Of a stretch of DNA of 64,000 nucleotides, positions 26,860 to 37,240 are shown one piece after another (position 1 is the first letter of the stretch; each line of letters begins with the position of its first letter). A program made the position numbers and the translations under genes. This DNA comes from Verrucomicrobiota bacterium (GTDB taxonomy: Bacteria; Verrucomicrobiota; Verrucomicrobiia; Limisphaerales; Pedosphaeraceae): NCBI GenBank assembly GCA_021325145.1, contig JAJPHR010000076.1:1-64000 (forward strand), read 5' to 3'. The notes beneath the pieces were generated by a model. It worked only from the letters and a program-made list of their open reading frames with translations, was not told the DNA's origin and ran no database searches.

Positions 26860-28397
26860 TGTGCCGTCCTGCGCGCCTTGGGCTTGATCTCGGCCAACGC
26901 ATTCGCCGGCTCAAAGCTTTCCACTGGTGAGACGTTATCCACGTGAACGCCAAAACCCCGAATCGTCGGACAGGCCAGCGCCTTGGTGATCGTCAGTCGC
27001 ACCTTCGACGCCGTCACTTTCGGGAACCGATCGAGCTTCCGATAGCCAATCGTCGCGCCCTGCACCCGCAGCTTCCAACCGCTCGACGCGCTCCACGTTT
27101 CGACCTTGTATTCCTGCACGCGCTGGCCAAGCGCGATGAATTCCTCCGTCCGAATGACGTTAAACTCCGTTTCCCCGCCCAAATCCACTTCCAGCGACGC
27201 ACTGGTTACGCCATCATCCGTGGCCCAATAGGTATTTTTGTCACCATCCAGGGCCTTCTCCGGCCCGAAAGCAGCATCGCTTCCCCGCACGTTGCTCGCG
27301 GTCGCCTTCTTCCGCGCCGCGAAATCGGTCCCGAAGATTTGCCCCAGGGCCGCGTGGAACTCGCGCAACCGTTTTACAGTGTCGTCCGAGAATCTCCCGC
27401 GCCGGTCCGGCGCAATGTTGAGCAGCAGGATCGAGTTGCGGCCAACCGACGTGTAATAAAAGTTCAGCAGCGTGTTCAAGTCCCGGGGCGGTGTGTCGTC
27501 CCAAAACCAGTGTCCAATCATCATGGTGTCGCACTCCACCGGAAACCAGATGCGTTTGACGTCGGCGCTGCCGCCTGGCGGTGGATAAACGCTCCAGCTT
27601 GCAAGCGGCGCGCACGCCTGTTCGTTGCCCACCCAGCGCAAGTCTTCGGTGATTGGTTCCACTCTCGGGCCTTGCTTGATCACCGCGTTCGGTTGGAGCG
27701 TCCGCACGGTTTGAATTACCTCGGGCCAAGTGGCGACGTTCGCTTTGTTGCCGTCGAACCACATTTCATAAACCGGCCCATAATTGGAAAGCAGTTCCGT
27801 GAGTTGCGCGCGATAAAGTTTGGCGTATGCCGGGCGGTCGGTGTCGTAATTGGTCTGGTTGCGGTCCCAGGGCGAGCAATAAATGCCGAGCTTGAGCCCG
27901 CCTTCCTTGCAGGCATCGGCCAGTTCGCGGACCACGTCGCCTTTGCCATCCTGCCAGGGGCTGTTCCTGACGCTATGCCCGGTCGTGGCGGTCGGCCAAA
28001 GGCAAAATCCATCGTGATGCTTGGCGGTGAGAATAATTCCCTTGAAGCCGCATTCCCGTGCGGCCCGCACCCACTGGTGACAGTCAAGGTCCGTGGGGTT
28101 GAAAAGTTTTGGATCTTCGTTGCCCAACCCGGTGCTGCGGCCGGTAAACGTGTTCATTCCGAAGTGGGTGAACAACGTCAGTTCGTCCTCCTGCCACGCG
28201 AGTTGCGTCGCCGATGGCACGGGTCCGTACGGCTTGGGCGCCTCAGCCGCCAGGATCGTTAAGCCTGGAGCGAACAGCAGCCAACCCGTCAGAAGCCACA
28301 GGCAAACAAGCCACGATTCAAGTCCTTTTCTGTTTGGCGAAGGAAAAGACGCCTCAGCGCCGTGGCAGTCGTTGGAAAGATGTTGCGCTGAGTTCAT
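26856..28397 (-). CDS. GH29 alpha-L-fucosidase with F5/8 type C-like domain
   Basis: 513 residues, secreted: after an extended polar N-terminus comes a hydrophobic leader (WLVCLWLLTGWLLFAPGLTI). The GH29 barrel shows FTHFGMNTFTG, LTAKHHDGFCLWPT, LGIYCSPWDRN, and the nucleophile region YEMWFDGNK with Asp215. The C-terminal third (ALDGDKNTYWATDD, LEVDLGGETEFNVI) is a galactose-binding/F5-8 type C-like module. The enzyme hydrolyses alpha-L-fucosides with retention. ATG 28397 was chosen; the frame is open to 28499, but that extension has no leader character. First gene of a three-gene run that ends with the GH95-like lipoprotein. Confidence 0.93.
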   Translation of the reverse strand: MNSAQHLSNDCHGAEASFPSPNRKGLESWLVCLWLLTGWLLFAPGLTILAAEAPKPYGPVPSATQLAWQEDELTLFTHFGMNTFTGRSTGLGNEDPKLFNPTDLDCHQWVRAARECGFKGIILTAKHHDGFCLWPTATTGHSVRNSPWQDGKGDVVRELADACKEGGLKLGIYCSPWDRNQTNYDTDRPAYAKLYRAQLTELLSNYGPVYEMWFDGNKANVATWPEVIQTVRTLQPNAVIKQGPRVEPITEDLRWVGNEQACAPLASWSVYPPPGGSADVKRIWFPVECDTMMIGHWFWDDTPPRDLNTLLNFYYTSVGRNSILLLNIAPDRRGRFSDDTVKRLREFHAALGQIFGTDFAARKKATASNVRGSDAAFGPEKALDGDKNTYWATDDGVTSASLEVDLGGETEFNVIRTEEFIALGQRVQEYKVETWSASSGWKLRVQGATIGYRKLDRFPKVTASKVRLTITKALACPTIRGFGVHVDNVSPVESFEPANALAEIKPKARRTAQ

Positions 28398-28573
28398 AGT
28401 GGCTTGGGGATTCCATATCGCCACGAAGGGAGATCGGGCAAGCCAATTATTCTGTGCCGGAATCGCCGCGTGGGCGCGGCTTCTTGAATGCAAAGCCACG
28501 GAAGCACAAAGGAGAACCTGGTTCAGTCAACCCTGACTGCCTAGCTGAACCGACTTCCAGCCGGATTGTGGTA

Positions 28574-29294
28574 TTACCGACTGCGCAACTTTGAGAGCAG
28601 GCGGAGCAATTCCAGATACAGCCAAACCAGGGTGACAAGCAGAGCCATCCCGCAATACCACTCCATGTACTTGGGAGCCCCTTGCCGGATATTGCTTTCG
28701 ATTACGGCAAAATCGAGCAGCAGATTGAATGAAGCGATCCCCACGATGACCAGGCTGATTCCAATCCCGATCCAGCCGCACTCGTGAATATAAGGCACCT
28801 CGGTTCCAAACATCCTGAGCACCAAATCCACGACGTAAACCAGGAGCACAGCCCCGGTGGCCATGACGATGCCCGTCGCCATCCGGTTGGTCACTTGAAT
28901 GGATCCGCGTCACGTACAAAGTCAGCATCAGCGCCAGCACCCCAAAGGTCAGCAACAACGCGTTGACCATGACTCCCGGCAACGAGAGGTTTATCAGCCG
29001 CGAGAGCGCCCCGATGCACAATCCTTCGAACACTGCATATAATGGCGCGGTGATGGGCGTTGTGCTCGGCGCGAACGTTCCAATCAGGCAGGTGATCAAC
29101 CCGCCAACCAATCCGACCACGATAAAAGGCAACGCCAATTCCGGTTGTGTCCAGGAGAATGCGCCGGCTCCCAGGCACAGGAGCACCAGGATGCCGGTTT
29201 TGTTGACGACACCCTCCAGGTTCATTGATACTGATGAGTCCCGGTCGCGCGAAAAATCGATTTCTTTTTTAAGTAGCGGATTGGATGTTTCCAT
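28574..29294 (-). pseudogene. Bax inhibitor-1/YccA-like membrane protein, frameshifted
   Basis: The first part (METSNPLLKKEIDFSRDRDS, several membrane helices, LPGVMVNALLLTFGVLALML) and the second part (VTNRMATGIVMATGAVLLVY, IGIGISLVIVGIASFNLLLD, APKYMEWYCGMALLVTLVWL and ELLRLLSKLRSR) are both typical of the YccA/Bax-inhibitor-1 family but lie in different frames. They join near 28901-28906, where one extra base (CGG-ATCC-ATT instead of CGG-ACC-ATT) breaks the codon phase. Restored, the protein would be about 239 residues with the normal C-terminus. One inserted base could also be an assembly error. Confidence 0.8.
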
Positions 29295-29417
29295 GGCCCC
29301 TATTGTTCCTCGTCCGGGCGGAGACTTCAAGCTGATTTTGAGGCCCGGCGCTTGGTCAAGGCTGTCCAAAAAATGGACGCTCTGACAAGTGTCGTTGGCA
29401 GTCAGGTTTGGTCACTC

Positions 29418-31307
29418 CTAAATCGAAATCAGGGTGCCTTCATCCTGCACGTGCAGATACTCCATGATGCGGGCGACGGATTCCGCGACGGTGATCTGGT
29501 CGGTGTTCAGTTCGATTTCCGGTTGATCGGGGGCCTCGTACGGCGCGGAGATTCCCGTGAATTCCTTGATTTCGTTTGCGCGCGCCTTGGCGTAAAGGCC
29601 CTTGGGATCGCGCTGTTCGCAAACAGCGAGCGGAGCGTTCACAAAAACTTCGATGAACTGGTTGGGCCCACCTGCCAGGATCTTGCGGACAAGATCGCGG
29701 TCAGCCCGGTAAGGCGAGATGAAAGCGGTGATGCAAATCATCCCCGCGTTGGCGAAGAGCTTGGCCACTTCTCCAATGCGCCGGATGTTCTCCTTGCGAT
29801 CCTCCGGCGAAAAGCCGAGATCAGAACCCAAGCCGTGGCGGACGTTGTCACCATCCAGAACATAGGCGTGCTGGCCGTGGTTGAACAATTCACGCTCCAG
29901 TTCGGTGGCGATGGTCGATTTGCCGGAACCGGAAAGCCCCGTGAGCCAGACCACGCAGCCCGAATGCCCGTTGCGCAACGCGCGCTGCTGCGGCGTCACT
30001 TTTCCGTGACTCCAGTAAATGTTGCCGCTCTTGTGCAGGCTGTCGGCCGTACGCTTGGGATAAATATCGTCGGCCACGATGCCGCCGCCGGCCACTTCGA
30101 AACCGTCCACAACCACGAACCGGCCCGTGGACACGATTTCCGAATGGGCGTCGAAAGCGAATGGGCGTTTGGTGCGCAGCGTCAATTCCGCCACTTCGTG
30201 GCGACCCACGTAGTTTTGATCGCCGTCGCGAACAACCGTTTCGAGCGTCGAGGCGTCAATGATCTTTTCGATGGAGGCGATTTCGCACTCCGCTTCCTGG
30301 GTCGCCAGTTTCAGCTTGTACAGCCGGCCCATTTTGAACGGCGCGCGTCCCAGCCAGAACAGGCGCGCCTTGAAGCGGTTCAATTCGTAGGGCGGATCCG
30401 TCTCCAGCGCGGCGACGGCGCCACGTTCGACAAAAATCTGCTCGGTCAATGTGACACCGATCGATTCCCCGGCGCTGGCGGACGATATTTCCGGAGCATT
30501 CCAGCGCTCAATCGTTTTCACTGTGCTCACCTTGTTGCTTGGGCTGAACAACAGCTTGTCGCCGACTTTGATTGAACCAGCCTCAACCCGTCCCGCGAGA
30601 ATGCGCCGGTCATCGAAGCGATAAACGTCCTGGATAGGAAACCGCAATGGCTGATTGTCCGGCGCTTCGGCCACTTTGAACTCATCCAACGCGGCCAGCA
30701 CCGTCGGGCCGGTCCACCAGGGCGTGTTTTTGCTCAGCGTGGCTATGTTATCGCCGTGCTTGGCGGCGATGGGAATGAACAGCTTTGGTTCGACGCCGAT
30801 GGTTTTCAGGAAGGCGCGATAATCACGCTCGATTTGTTCGAAGCGGTCCTGCGAATACTCCTGCAGGTCCATTTTGTTCACGAGCACGGCAATTTGCCGG
30901 ATGCCGAGCAGATTCAGAAGATAGCCATGACGCCGCGATTGTTCCTGAATGCCTTCGTTGGCGTCGATCAGCAGCAACGCGGCTTCGGCATTGGCCGCGC
31001 CGGTGATCATGTTCTTGAGAAACTCCTTGTGACCCGGCGCGTCGATGATCACGTACTGCCGCTTTTTCGTCTGAAACCAGATCTGCGCGGTGTCGATGGT
31101 AATGTTCTGGTCGCGCTCGGATTGGAGCGCGTCCATGAGGTTCGCCCACTCGAACGGCACGCCTCGCCGTTCGGCGATTTTTTGAAGCTGCTCCAGCTTG
31201 CCTTCCGGCAGCGAACCGGTGTCGTGGAACAGCCGGCCCACAAAAGTGGATTTGCCATGGTCCACATGGCCGACGATGACGATCTTAAGTTGTTCGGTGG
31301 GGGTCAT
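29418..31307 (-). CDS. cysNC: Bifunctional sulfate adenylyltransferase subunit 1 / APS kinase
   Basis: 629 residues. Residues 1-430 or so are the CysN GTPase (P-loop [18 protein letters not shown], and two beta-barrel domains). The last 190 residues are CysC APS kinase (P-loop [49 protein letters not shown]). With CysD it makes APS from sulfate and ATP, driven by GTP hydrolysis; the kinase domain makes PAPS. Since the operon also encodes an APS-type reductase, the kinase half may serve sulfation or PAPS supply rather than reduction. It lies 41 bp downstream of cysD in the four-gene cys operon. Confidence 0.97.
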   Translation of the reverse strand: MTPTEQLKIVIVGHVDHGKSTFVGRLFHDTGSLPEGKLEQLQKIAERRGVPFEWANLMDALQSERDQNITIDTAQIWFQTKKRQYVIIDAPGHKEFLKNMITGAANAEAALLLIDANEGIQEQSRRHGYLLNLLGIRQIAVLVNKMDLQEYSQDRFEQIERDYRAFLKTIGVEPKLFIPIAAKHGDNIATLSKNTPWWTGPTVLAALDEFKVAEAPDNQPLRFPIQDVYRFDDRRILAGRVEAGSIKVGDKLLFSPSNKVSTVKTIERWNAPEISSASAGESIGVTLTEQIFVERGAVAALETDPPYELNRFKARLFWLGRAPFKMGRLYKLKLATQEAECEIASIEKIIDASTLETVVRDGDQNYVGRHEVAELTLRTKRPFAFDAHSEIVSTGRFVVVDGFEVAGGGIVADDIYPKRTADSLHKSGNIYWSHGKVTPQQRALRNGHSGCVVWLTGLSGSGKSTIATELERELFNHGQHAYVLDGDNVRHGLGSDLGFSPEDRKENIRRIGEVAKLFANAGMICITAFISPYRADRDLVRKILAGGPNQFIEVFVNAPLAVCEQRDPKGLYAKARANEIKEFTGISAPYEAPDQPEIELNTDQITVAESVARIMEYLHVQDEGTLISI

Positions 31308-31348
31308 GAATTAGGCTTCGATCCGAAGAGGTAAAACATGCAGGGCAC

Positions 31349-32161
31349 TTACATATACCCATCGCGCCGCAGCTTTTCAAAGGCATCTTCGCTTTCCTTG
31401 TCCTGGGCGCGGCCGGAGCGTTCGGAGGTTTTGGTGTGACGCAATTCTTCAATGATGTCGTGGACCGTCTTGGCGCTCGACTTGATCGGGAAGGTGCAGG
31501 GAGCGCAACCGAGGCTGCGGTAGCGTTCGCCTTTTTCGTTTGCGAAATAGAGCGGAATCACCGGTATCTTTTCGCGCTCGATGTACTCCCAGATATTCAA
31601 TTCCGTCCAGTGGAGCAGGGGATGGATGCGAATATGCGTGCCTTTCTCGAAATCAGTCTTGAACTGGTCCCACAGCTCGGGTGGCTGGTCTTCGACGTTC
31701 CACTCCATGTTCTTGTCGCGCGGGCTGAAATAGCGTTCCTTGGCGCGGGTTGGTTCCTCGTCGCGCCGCACGCCAACGATGACACCAGTGAAATGATGCT
31801 TTTCCAAAACGGCCTTCAGCCCATCCTTCTTCAACGTCCCGCAGCATTCCACACGCGTCGCCTTGCCGTTCGGATACGTCACGCCGCTCTTGAGCACCTC
31901 CTCGTTTTTTCCGACGACCAATTGGAGGTTCCAATCGCGCACGAGCCGGTCACGATATTCGATCATCGAAGCAATCTTGTAAGTCGTGTCGACATGCACC
32001 AGCGGGAAAGGCACGTGGCCCAAAAAAGCCTTGCGAGCAAGCCAAAGCAACACGGTGGAATCCTTGCCGATGCTCCATAACATGGCGAGGTTCTCAAATT
32101 TATTGAACGCCTCGCGCAGAATATAAATGCTTTGGTTTTCGAGTTTGGCCAGATAGTCCAT
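31349..32161 (-). CDS. cysD: Sulfate adenylyltransferase subunit 2
   Basis: 270 residues. It contains the PP-loop-like [59 protein letters not shown] and the C-terminal GCAPCTFPI then [20 protein letters not shown] that is standard for CysD. It catalyses adenylation of sulfate together with CysN. The frame extends 47 codons upstream into cysH. ATG 32161 ([19 protein letters not shown]) matches the family start and leaves a 23-bp gap after cysH. Confidence 0.97.
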   Translation of the reverse strand: MDYLAKLENQSIYILREAFNKFENLAMLWSIGKDSTVLLWLARKAFLGHVPFPLVHVDTTYKIASMIEYRDRLVRDWNLQLVVGKNEEVLKSGVTYPNGKATRVECCGTLKKDGLKAVLEKHHFTGVIVGVRRDEEPTRAKERYFSPRDKNMEWNVEDQPPELWDQFKTDFEKGTHIRIHPLLHWTELNIWEYIEREKIPVIPLYFANEKGERYRSLGCAPCTFPIKSSAKTVHDIIEELRHTKTSERSGRAQDKESEDAFEKLRRDGYM

Positions 32162-32184
32162 GATGGAAATGTGCGCTCTTTTTC

Positions 32185-32970
32185 TTAGATTTGGAAATCG
32201 ACTTTCTTGGGCAGGAACGTGTGGATGCCGCATTCGACCTTGTTGAAGCCAATCCAGCGGCCGGCGCGTTCGTCCTCGCCATTCCCGGTTCGCCGGGTGC
32301 AAGGCTGGCAGCCAATGGAGCGGTAACCAAGATCGTGCAGGGGATTGTAGGGAATCTTGTGCGTGCGAATGTACTCCCAGACTTTGTCGCGCGACCAGTT
32401 CGCCATCGGATTCAGTTTGACGATGTCGCGCCCGCTGGTTTCGTCGAAGGCGTATAACTCAATGATCCCAATGCCCGCCCGCGTGTCGGATTGCTGACGT
32501 CGCAGGCCCGTGATCCAGCAGTCGAGGGTGGACAATTTATCGCGCAGCGGCATGACTTTGCGCATGGTGCAGCAGAGGTCCGGTTCGCGGTTCCAAAGTT
32601 CCGGGCCGTTCACGTCCGCCTGTTCCTCGACGCTCAAGTCCGGCTCCAGTGATTCGATCTTGAACCCGTAGAAATCTTCCAGCCGCTTTTTAAGTTCGAG
32701 TGTTTCTGGAAAGAGCAAACCGGTATCGAGCGTGAATACCGGAAACGAGGTTCCCGCCTGTTTTGCCAGGTGCATCATTACGAGACCAGCTCCCTGGAAG
32801 CTCGTGCCGATGGCCGCGCGAGCGCCGAAACGTTCCCAAGCCCAGGCAAGCACCTGCTCGGTGCTCAGTTTATCGAATTGCAGGTCAAGCGAACGCACGT
32901 TGGCCGGCGTCAGCGCCAGGGAAGGAGCGCCAGTGGCACCGTCTGTTGATTGAACTGCGTCAGAGATCAT
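32185..32970 (-). CDS. cysH: Adenylyl-sulfate (APS) reductase, 4Fe-4S type
   Basis: 261 residues. Cys133-Cys134 (LCCTMRKV), Cys221-x-x-Cys224 (GCQPC) and the C-terminal ECGIHT with Cys247 are all present. The paired CC and CxxC bind a [4Fe-4S] cluster and mark APS reductases (thioredoxin-dependent) rather than cluster-free PAPS reductases; Cys247 is the catalytic nucleophile. Other landmarks are [23 protein letters not shown] and [14 protein letters not shown]. It reduces APS to sulfite for the sulfite reductase encoded just upstream. Confidence 0.95.
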   Translation of the reverse strand: MISDAVQSTDGATGAPSLALTPANVRSLDLQFDKLSTEQVLAWAWERFGARAAIGTSFQGAGLVMMHLAKQAGTSFPVFTLDTGLLFPETLELKKRLEDFYGFKIESLEPDLSVEEQADVNGPELWNREPDLCCTMRKVMPLRDKLSTLDCWITGLRRQQSDTRAGIGIIELYAFDETSGRDIVKLNPMANWSRDKVWEYIRTHKIPYNPLHDLGYRSIGCQPCTRRTGNGEDERAGRWIGFNKVECGIHTFLPKKVDFQI

Positions 32971-33034
32971 GAGAAATTATTATCGTGTCCGCAGGCTTTT
33001 TGTTTCGTTTCAAATCGAAGCCCGGCGGGGGGCA

Positions 33035-34723
33035 TCAAGCTGGGGTGGACGCCGGCATTTCCTTCAAAATCACCCGCTCGCAGAAATCGCCGAACCTTTC
33101 CGCGCCAATCCGTTCCCGCGCAAAGCGGGTGAAGAGCGGGCGCAGCTCGTTCACAATGTCTTCGTTCTTCACGGTTTCCCGATACACACGGTTCAGCCGC
33201 GTGCTGGCCTGGTTGCCTCCCAGGTAAAGCTGGTACTTGCCGGGCGCCTTGCCGACGAACCCGATCTCGGACATGAACGAACGCGCGCAGCCGTTTGGGC
33301 AGCCGGTCATGCGAATGATAATCTCCTCGTCTTCCAAGCCGGTTTCTTTCAGCAGTTGCTCGATGCGGCCCAAAAGATCCGGCAAAATCCGCTCGGATTC
33401 CGCGAGCGCCAGGCCGCAGGTCGGCAACGCCGGGCAGGCCATCGAAGCACGGCGAATGACTGTCGCTTGATTTTCCACCGGAATACGATGTTCAGCCAGG
33501 ATGCCGGTGATCGCCTCGCGATCCGCCGGTTTTACATCCGTCAAAATCAAGTTTTGCGACGGCGTCAGCCGAATTTCCGTGCGGAATCGCTCGACAATCT
33601 TTCGCAGCGCACTCTTGAGTTGGTATTGGTCGGTATCCTTGATCCGGCCCGCCTCCACATAAAGGCCGAGAAAATAGTTGTCGTCATGTTGCCGGTGCCA
33701 GCCGAAAAGATCGCCCTGTTTTGTGAACTGGAAAGGCCGCGCCGCTTCGAGCTTGAAGCCCGCGCGTTGCTCCACTTCGTCGCGGAACCACTCCGGCCCC
33801 TTTTCTTCGAGTACATATTTCAACCGAGCATGTTTGCGATTGGTGCGATCACCAAAGTCCCGATGGACGATCAAAACCGCCTTGGCCACCTCCACCAAAT
33901 GTTCCGGCCTGAAGAAGCCGATGACATCCGCCACGCGGGGATACGTCTGCGCATTCCCGTGGCTCATGCCCAACCCGCCGCCCGCCAGCAAGTTGTAACC
34001 AGCGAGCTTTCCTTCTTCGATAATGGCAACAAAGCCGAGGCAATTTGTGAAGACGTCCACGTCGTTGAGCGGCGGGATGGCAAAGGCCGTCTTGAATTTA
34101 CGCGGCAAATAGGTTTTGCCGTAAAGCGGATCGATAAAATTCCTGGCTGCTTCGTCTTCGAGATTCAGTTCCACGCCTTCGACCCAAATTTGATGATAGG
34201 CGCGAGTTTGCGGGAGCAAGGCATTCGAAACACGGCGGGCATCGTCCTGCACTTGGGCGAGCAAAGTGCTCGTTGCCGGCGTGGGCGGAGCCATGACGTT
34301 GCGGTTCACGTCGCCGCATGCCGCGAGGGTGGTGGCGAGCGCATCGTTAATCCCCTTCATCGTTGGCCCAAGACCGCTCTTGACGATGCCATGAAACTGA
34401 AATCCCTGCCGGGAGGTGATGCGAAGCGTATTGTTCCCGTGCTGAGATGCCAGACGGTCAAAAGTCAGGTAATGGTCCGCCTTCACCAATCCACCCGGCA
34501 AGCGCCCGCGCACCATGAAAATGTACTGCTTGGCTACCTTGCGCTTGTCGCGGTCATCCTGCTGATAAATCCCGTGGAATTTCAGGAACTCGTAGTCGTC
34601 GTCGGTAAAGCGTTCAACCGCCGGGTTGGCGAGAGTTGGCCCAATAGTCCCCGCCAAAGTAGGGCAGTTTTCCTTCAGCCCCTCGTTGCGCGACGGTTTC
34701 GCGGGTGCGGTAGTTCCAATCAT
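33035..34723 (-). CDS. cysI: Assimilatory sulfite reductase hemoprotein
   Basis: 562 residues, the normal length for a siroheme/[4Fe-4S] sulfite reductase. The four cluster ligands are Cys430 and Cys436 (ACPALPTCGLA) with Cys475 and Cys479 (TGCPNGCAR). Active-site words TSRQGFQFHG, CGDVNRNVM, RKFKTAF and GGGLGMSHG are intact. It reduces sulfite to sulfide with six electrons. No CysJ flavoprotein is encoded nearby, so the electron donor (ferredoxin or a distant CysJ) is undetermined. First gene of the cys operon and divergent from the cysteine desulfurase. Confidence 0.97.
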   Translation of the reverse strand: MIGTTAPAKPSRNEGLKENCPTLAGTIGPTLANPAVERFTDDDYEFLKFHGIYQQDDRDKRKVAKQYIFMVRGRLPGGLVKADHYLTFDRLASQHGNNTLRITSRQGFQFHGIVKSGLGPTMKGINDALATTLAACGDVNRNVMAPPTPATSTLLAQVQDDARRVSNALLPQTRAYHQIWVEGVELNLEDEAARNFIDPLYGKTYLPRKFKTAFAIPPLNDVDVFTNCLGFVAIIEEGKLAGYNLLAGGGLGMSHGNAQTYPRVADVIGFFRPEHLVEVAKAVLIVHRDFGDRTNRKHARLKYVLEEKGPEWFRDEVEQRAGFKLEAARPFQFTKQGDLFGWHRQHDDNYFLGLYVEAGRIKDTDQYQLKSALRKIVERFRTEIRLTPSQNLILTDVKPADREAITGILAEHRIPVENQATVIRRASMACPALPTCGLALAESERILPDLLGRIEQLLKETGLEDEEIIIRMTGCPNGCARSFMSEIGFVGKAPGKYQLYLGGNQASTRLNRVYRETVKNEDIVNELRPLFTRFARERIGAERFGDFCERVILKEMPASTPA

Positions 34724-34745
34724 AAGTTAGTTACAAATGTTACTA

Positions 34746-34774
34746 ATGTTTACACTGCGTGCGGGTCTTGTCAA
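34746..34774 (-). promoter_or_regulatory. Candidate sigma70-type promoter for the cys operon
   Basis: On the minus strand TTGACA (34774-34769) is followed, 16-17 bases later, by TAAACA/AAACAT (34752-34746), 23 bp before the cysI ATG. The leader repeats GTTAC-like words (GTTACAAATGTTACTAATG on the complementary strand at 34730-34748), which could be an operator. The -35 is consensus and the -10 is weak. Confidence 0.35.
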
Positions 34775-34978
34775 GCCGCCCCTTTACAAGTAGGGCGCCA
34801 CGTTGCGCGGCGCGAGTGCGGACGAACGCGGGCAGAGGACTGCCCATCCTGCCACCGCAGCAATGTCGGGTGGGCGCCGCCGGCGCCAGACTCATTCCGC
34901 TTGCGCTTTGAACCACCGTGTTTAGACTAAGGACGACAAATAGTCCAATTTATTTGAGTCGCATTCGATTCGTCTGGT

Positions 34979-36196
34979 ATGGAACCGCCGAAGATTTATT
35001 ACTTCGACAATAATGCCACCACCCGCGTCGCCCCCGAAGTGGTGGCGGCGATGGTGCCGTTCCTGAGCGAACATTGGGGAAACCCTTCCAGCTCCTACCA
35101 ATTCGGCAAAGCAACGGCCCGGCATATCGAATTGGCGCGCGAAAAGGTGGCCGCCCTGATCCATGCCGACCCGCGGGAGATCATCTTCACAAGCTGCGGC
35201 ACCGAGAGCAACAATTCCGCCATCCACAGCGCGTTGATCACGCATCCCGGCAAACGCCACATTCTCACCACCGCAGTCGAGCACTCGGCGAACATCAAAT
35301 TTTGCGAGTACCTGCAAAAGCGCGGTTACGAAGTCACTTTCCTTCCCGTCGAACCCGACGGCTCATTGGACATCCATTTGTTGGAAAAATCCATCCGGCC
35401 GGACACCGCCATCGTTTCCGTAATGCTGGCGAATAACGAAACGGGCGTGATCTTTCCCCTGGAGGAAATCGCCGCCATCTGCCGCAGCAAGGGCGTGCTG
35501 ATTCACACCGATGCCGTGCAAACTCCCGGCAAGTTGAAACTCAATGTGGCGGACCTCGGGGTCGATATGCTCTCCCTTTCCGCGCACAAGCTGCATGCGC
35601 CCAAGGGCATTGGGTTGCTCTACGTCAAGAAACGCACCAAGTACGTGCCTTACGTCACGGGCGGCGGCCAGGAACGCGGCCGGCGCGGCGGCACTGAGAA
35701 CGTTGCGAGCATGGTCGCCTTTGGCCGCGCCGCCGAACTCGCCATGGCCACGCTGGACGACGAGAACACACGCGTGCGTGCTTTGCGGGATCGCCTGGAA
35801 AAAACCATCCTCAAGACCATCCCCAACACCTTCCGCAACGGCAGCCGGGATTCACGGCTGCCCAACACGTCGAACCTGGCGTTTGACCACGTCGAGGCCG
35901 AAGCGATTCTGATGCTGCTCGACCAAGCGGGCATCTGCGCTTCCAGTGGGTCAGCGTGCACGACGGGTTCACTCGATCCTTCGCACGTGCTGGTTGCCAT
36001 GGGCCTTACACCCGCCCGCGCCCGCGCTTCCATCCGCTTCAGCCTTGGGATCTACAACACGAGCGAAGACGTTGATTACCTGCTGCAGCATTTGCCCGGG
36101 ATCATTTCGCGGCTCCGCGCCGTTTCACACACGCATTCAAAACACGGAAGTGAGCGAAATGCTGAATCCAGTACGCGCGCGGTGTCCGCACATTAG
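34979..36196 (+). CDS. Cysteine desulfurase, NifS/IscS family
   Basis: 405 residues. PLP is bound by Lys204 in SLSAHKLHAPKGIG; the His and Asp of AVEHSANIKF and HTDAVQ are in place. Catalytic Cys327 lies in CASSGSACTTGSLDPSHVL, a long loop typical of group I desulfurases. It delivers sulfane sulfur for Fe-S clusters or tRNA thiolation. The cys operon diverges from its 5' side, so sulfide supply and sulfur transfer are encoded back to back, although no iscU or nifU is here. The tail after about residue 385 is polar and variable. Confidence 0.95.
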   Translation: MEPPKIYYFDNNATTRVAPEVVAAMVPFLSEHWGNPSSSYQFGKATARHIELAREKVAALIHADPREIIFTSCGTESNNSAIHSALITHPGKRHILTTAVEHSANIKFCEYLQKRGYEVTFLPVEPDGSLDIHLLEKSIRPDTAIVSVMLANNETGVIFPLEEIAAICRSKGVLIHTDAVQTPGKLKLNVADLGVDMLSLSAHKLHAPKGIGLLYVKKRTKYVPYVTGGGQERGRRGGTENVASMVAFGRAAELAMATLDDENTRVRALRDRLEKTILKTIPNTFRNGSRDSRLPNTSNLAFDHVEAEAILMLLDQAGICASSGSACTTGSLDPSHVLVAMGLTPARARASIRFSLGIYNTSEDVDYLLQHLPGIISRLRAVSHTHSKHGSERNAESSTRAVSAH

Positions 36197-36296
36197 GCAG
36201 CCGCGAATCAGGCCTTCTTCCGATGTTCGTTTATTTGCTCTGAGGTAAGTTGCTCAGCAAACATAGCGGCGACCTGCCTGCTTTCACGTCGCACCA

Positions 36297-37160
36297 TCAC
36301 AAATATTTCTTCAACAAAGGTTTCAATTTCCGGATGGTTTTTGCCGGCCACGCTTTGCGGTCGGTCATGATTGCATTCTTGAGCGCGTGGTGACATGACC
36401 AGTTGGCTGCTTTCGGAATTTGCGAGATGGTACGCTTGACCACCTCTTTGGCCAGAGCCGCATTTCTGGTCAAGTTGGCGATGACCATTTCCACGGTCAC
36501 ATGCGCTTCGTCCACCTTCCAGCAGTCATAATCCGTAATCATGGCTAGGCTCGCGTAAGCCATCTCCGCTTCGCGGGCGCACTTGGCTTCGCCGAGGTTC
36601 GTCATGCCCACGACATCGTAACCCAGCTTGTGATTGGTCAACGACTCGGCGCGGGTGCTGAATGCCGGTCCTTCCATGTTGACATACGTGCCGCCGTCAT
36701 GAGCGGACGCTTTCAAAGCCCGCGCGTTTTGCAACAGCAATTGCCGCAACTCCTCGCAGATTGGCTCGGCAAAAGCAATGTGCGCAACGATGCCGCGCCC
36801 GAAGAACGTATGGGCGAGCGCCTGTTTGGTCCGGTCGAAAAACTGGTCCACCAACACGACATCGCACGGCTTGTATTTGGCCTGCAACGAACCGACCGCG
36901 CTGACACTGATGACCCATTCCACGCCCAGTTTTTTCAGGGCGTAGATGTTGGCGCGATGGTTGAGTTCGCTGGGCAGCACGCGGTGACCCCGCCCGTGCC
37001 GCGGCAGGAACACCACCTCGCGCCCGCTCAATTCGCCCGTGAGAAAGCTGTCCGACGGCGAACCAAACGGCGTTTTGACCGTCACCCATTTCTGCCGGGT
37101 AAAGCCCTCGATGTGATAAAGCCCGCTGCCGCCGATGATTCCGATTCGATTTGCTGCCAT
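36297..37160 (-). CDS. mtnP: S-methyl-5'-thioadenosine phosphorylase
   Basis: 287 residues: IGIIGGSGLYHIEGF, the phosphate-binding LPRHGRGHRVLPSELNHRAN, GPAFSTRAES, and the DVVGMTNLGEAKCAREAEM substrate region with TDYDCWK are diagnostic of MtnP rather than purine nucleoside phosphorylase (Met-Thr-Asn-style TNLGEA plus TDYD). It splits MTA, a by-product of polyamine synthesis, into adenine and methylthioribose-1-phosphate for methionine salvage. This adds to the sulfur theme of the locus. No mtnA is visible. Confidence 0.96.
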   Translation of the reverse strand: MAANRIGIIGGSGLYHIEGFTRQKWVTVKTPFGSPSDSFLTGELSGREVVFLPRHGRGHRVLPSELNHRANIYALKKLGVEWVISVSAVGSLQAKYKPCDVVLVDQFFDRTKQALAHTFFGRGIVAHIAFAEPICEELRQLLLQNARALKASAHDGGTYVNMEGPAFSTRAESLTNHKLGYDVVGMTNLGEAKCAREAEMAYASLAMITDYDCWKVDEAHVTVEMVIANLTRNAALAKEVVKRTISQIPKAANWSCHHALKNAIMTDRKAWPAKTIRKLKPLLKKYL

Positions 37161-37240
37161 AGTTTTACGAGCCTAGTCAGCGGGAAAAGAATTGTCGAGA
37201 ACCCGGTGGACGAACTAATCTCGTTGCATTCAAAGTTCTC

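Noticed and set aside
36208-36396. Small minus-strand open frame overlapping the 3' end of mtnP.
   Set aside because: Most of it is out-of-frame mtnP sequence; the unique 29 codons have no ribosome site or family resemblance.
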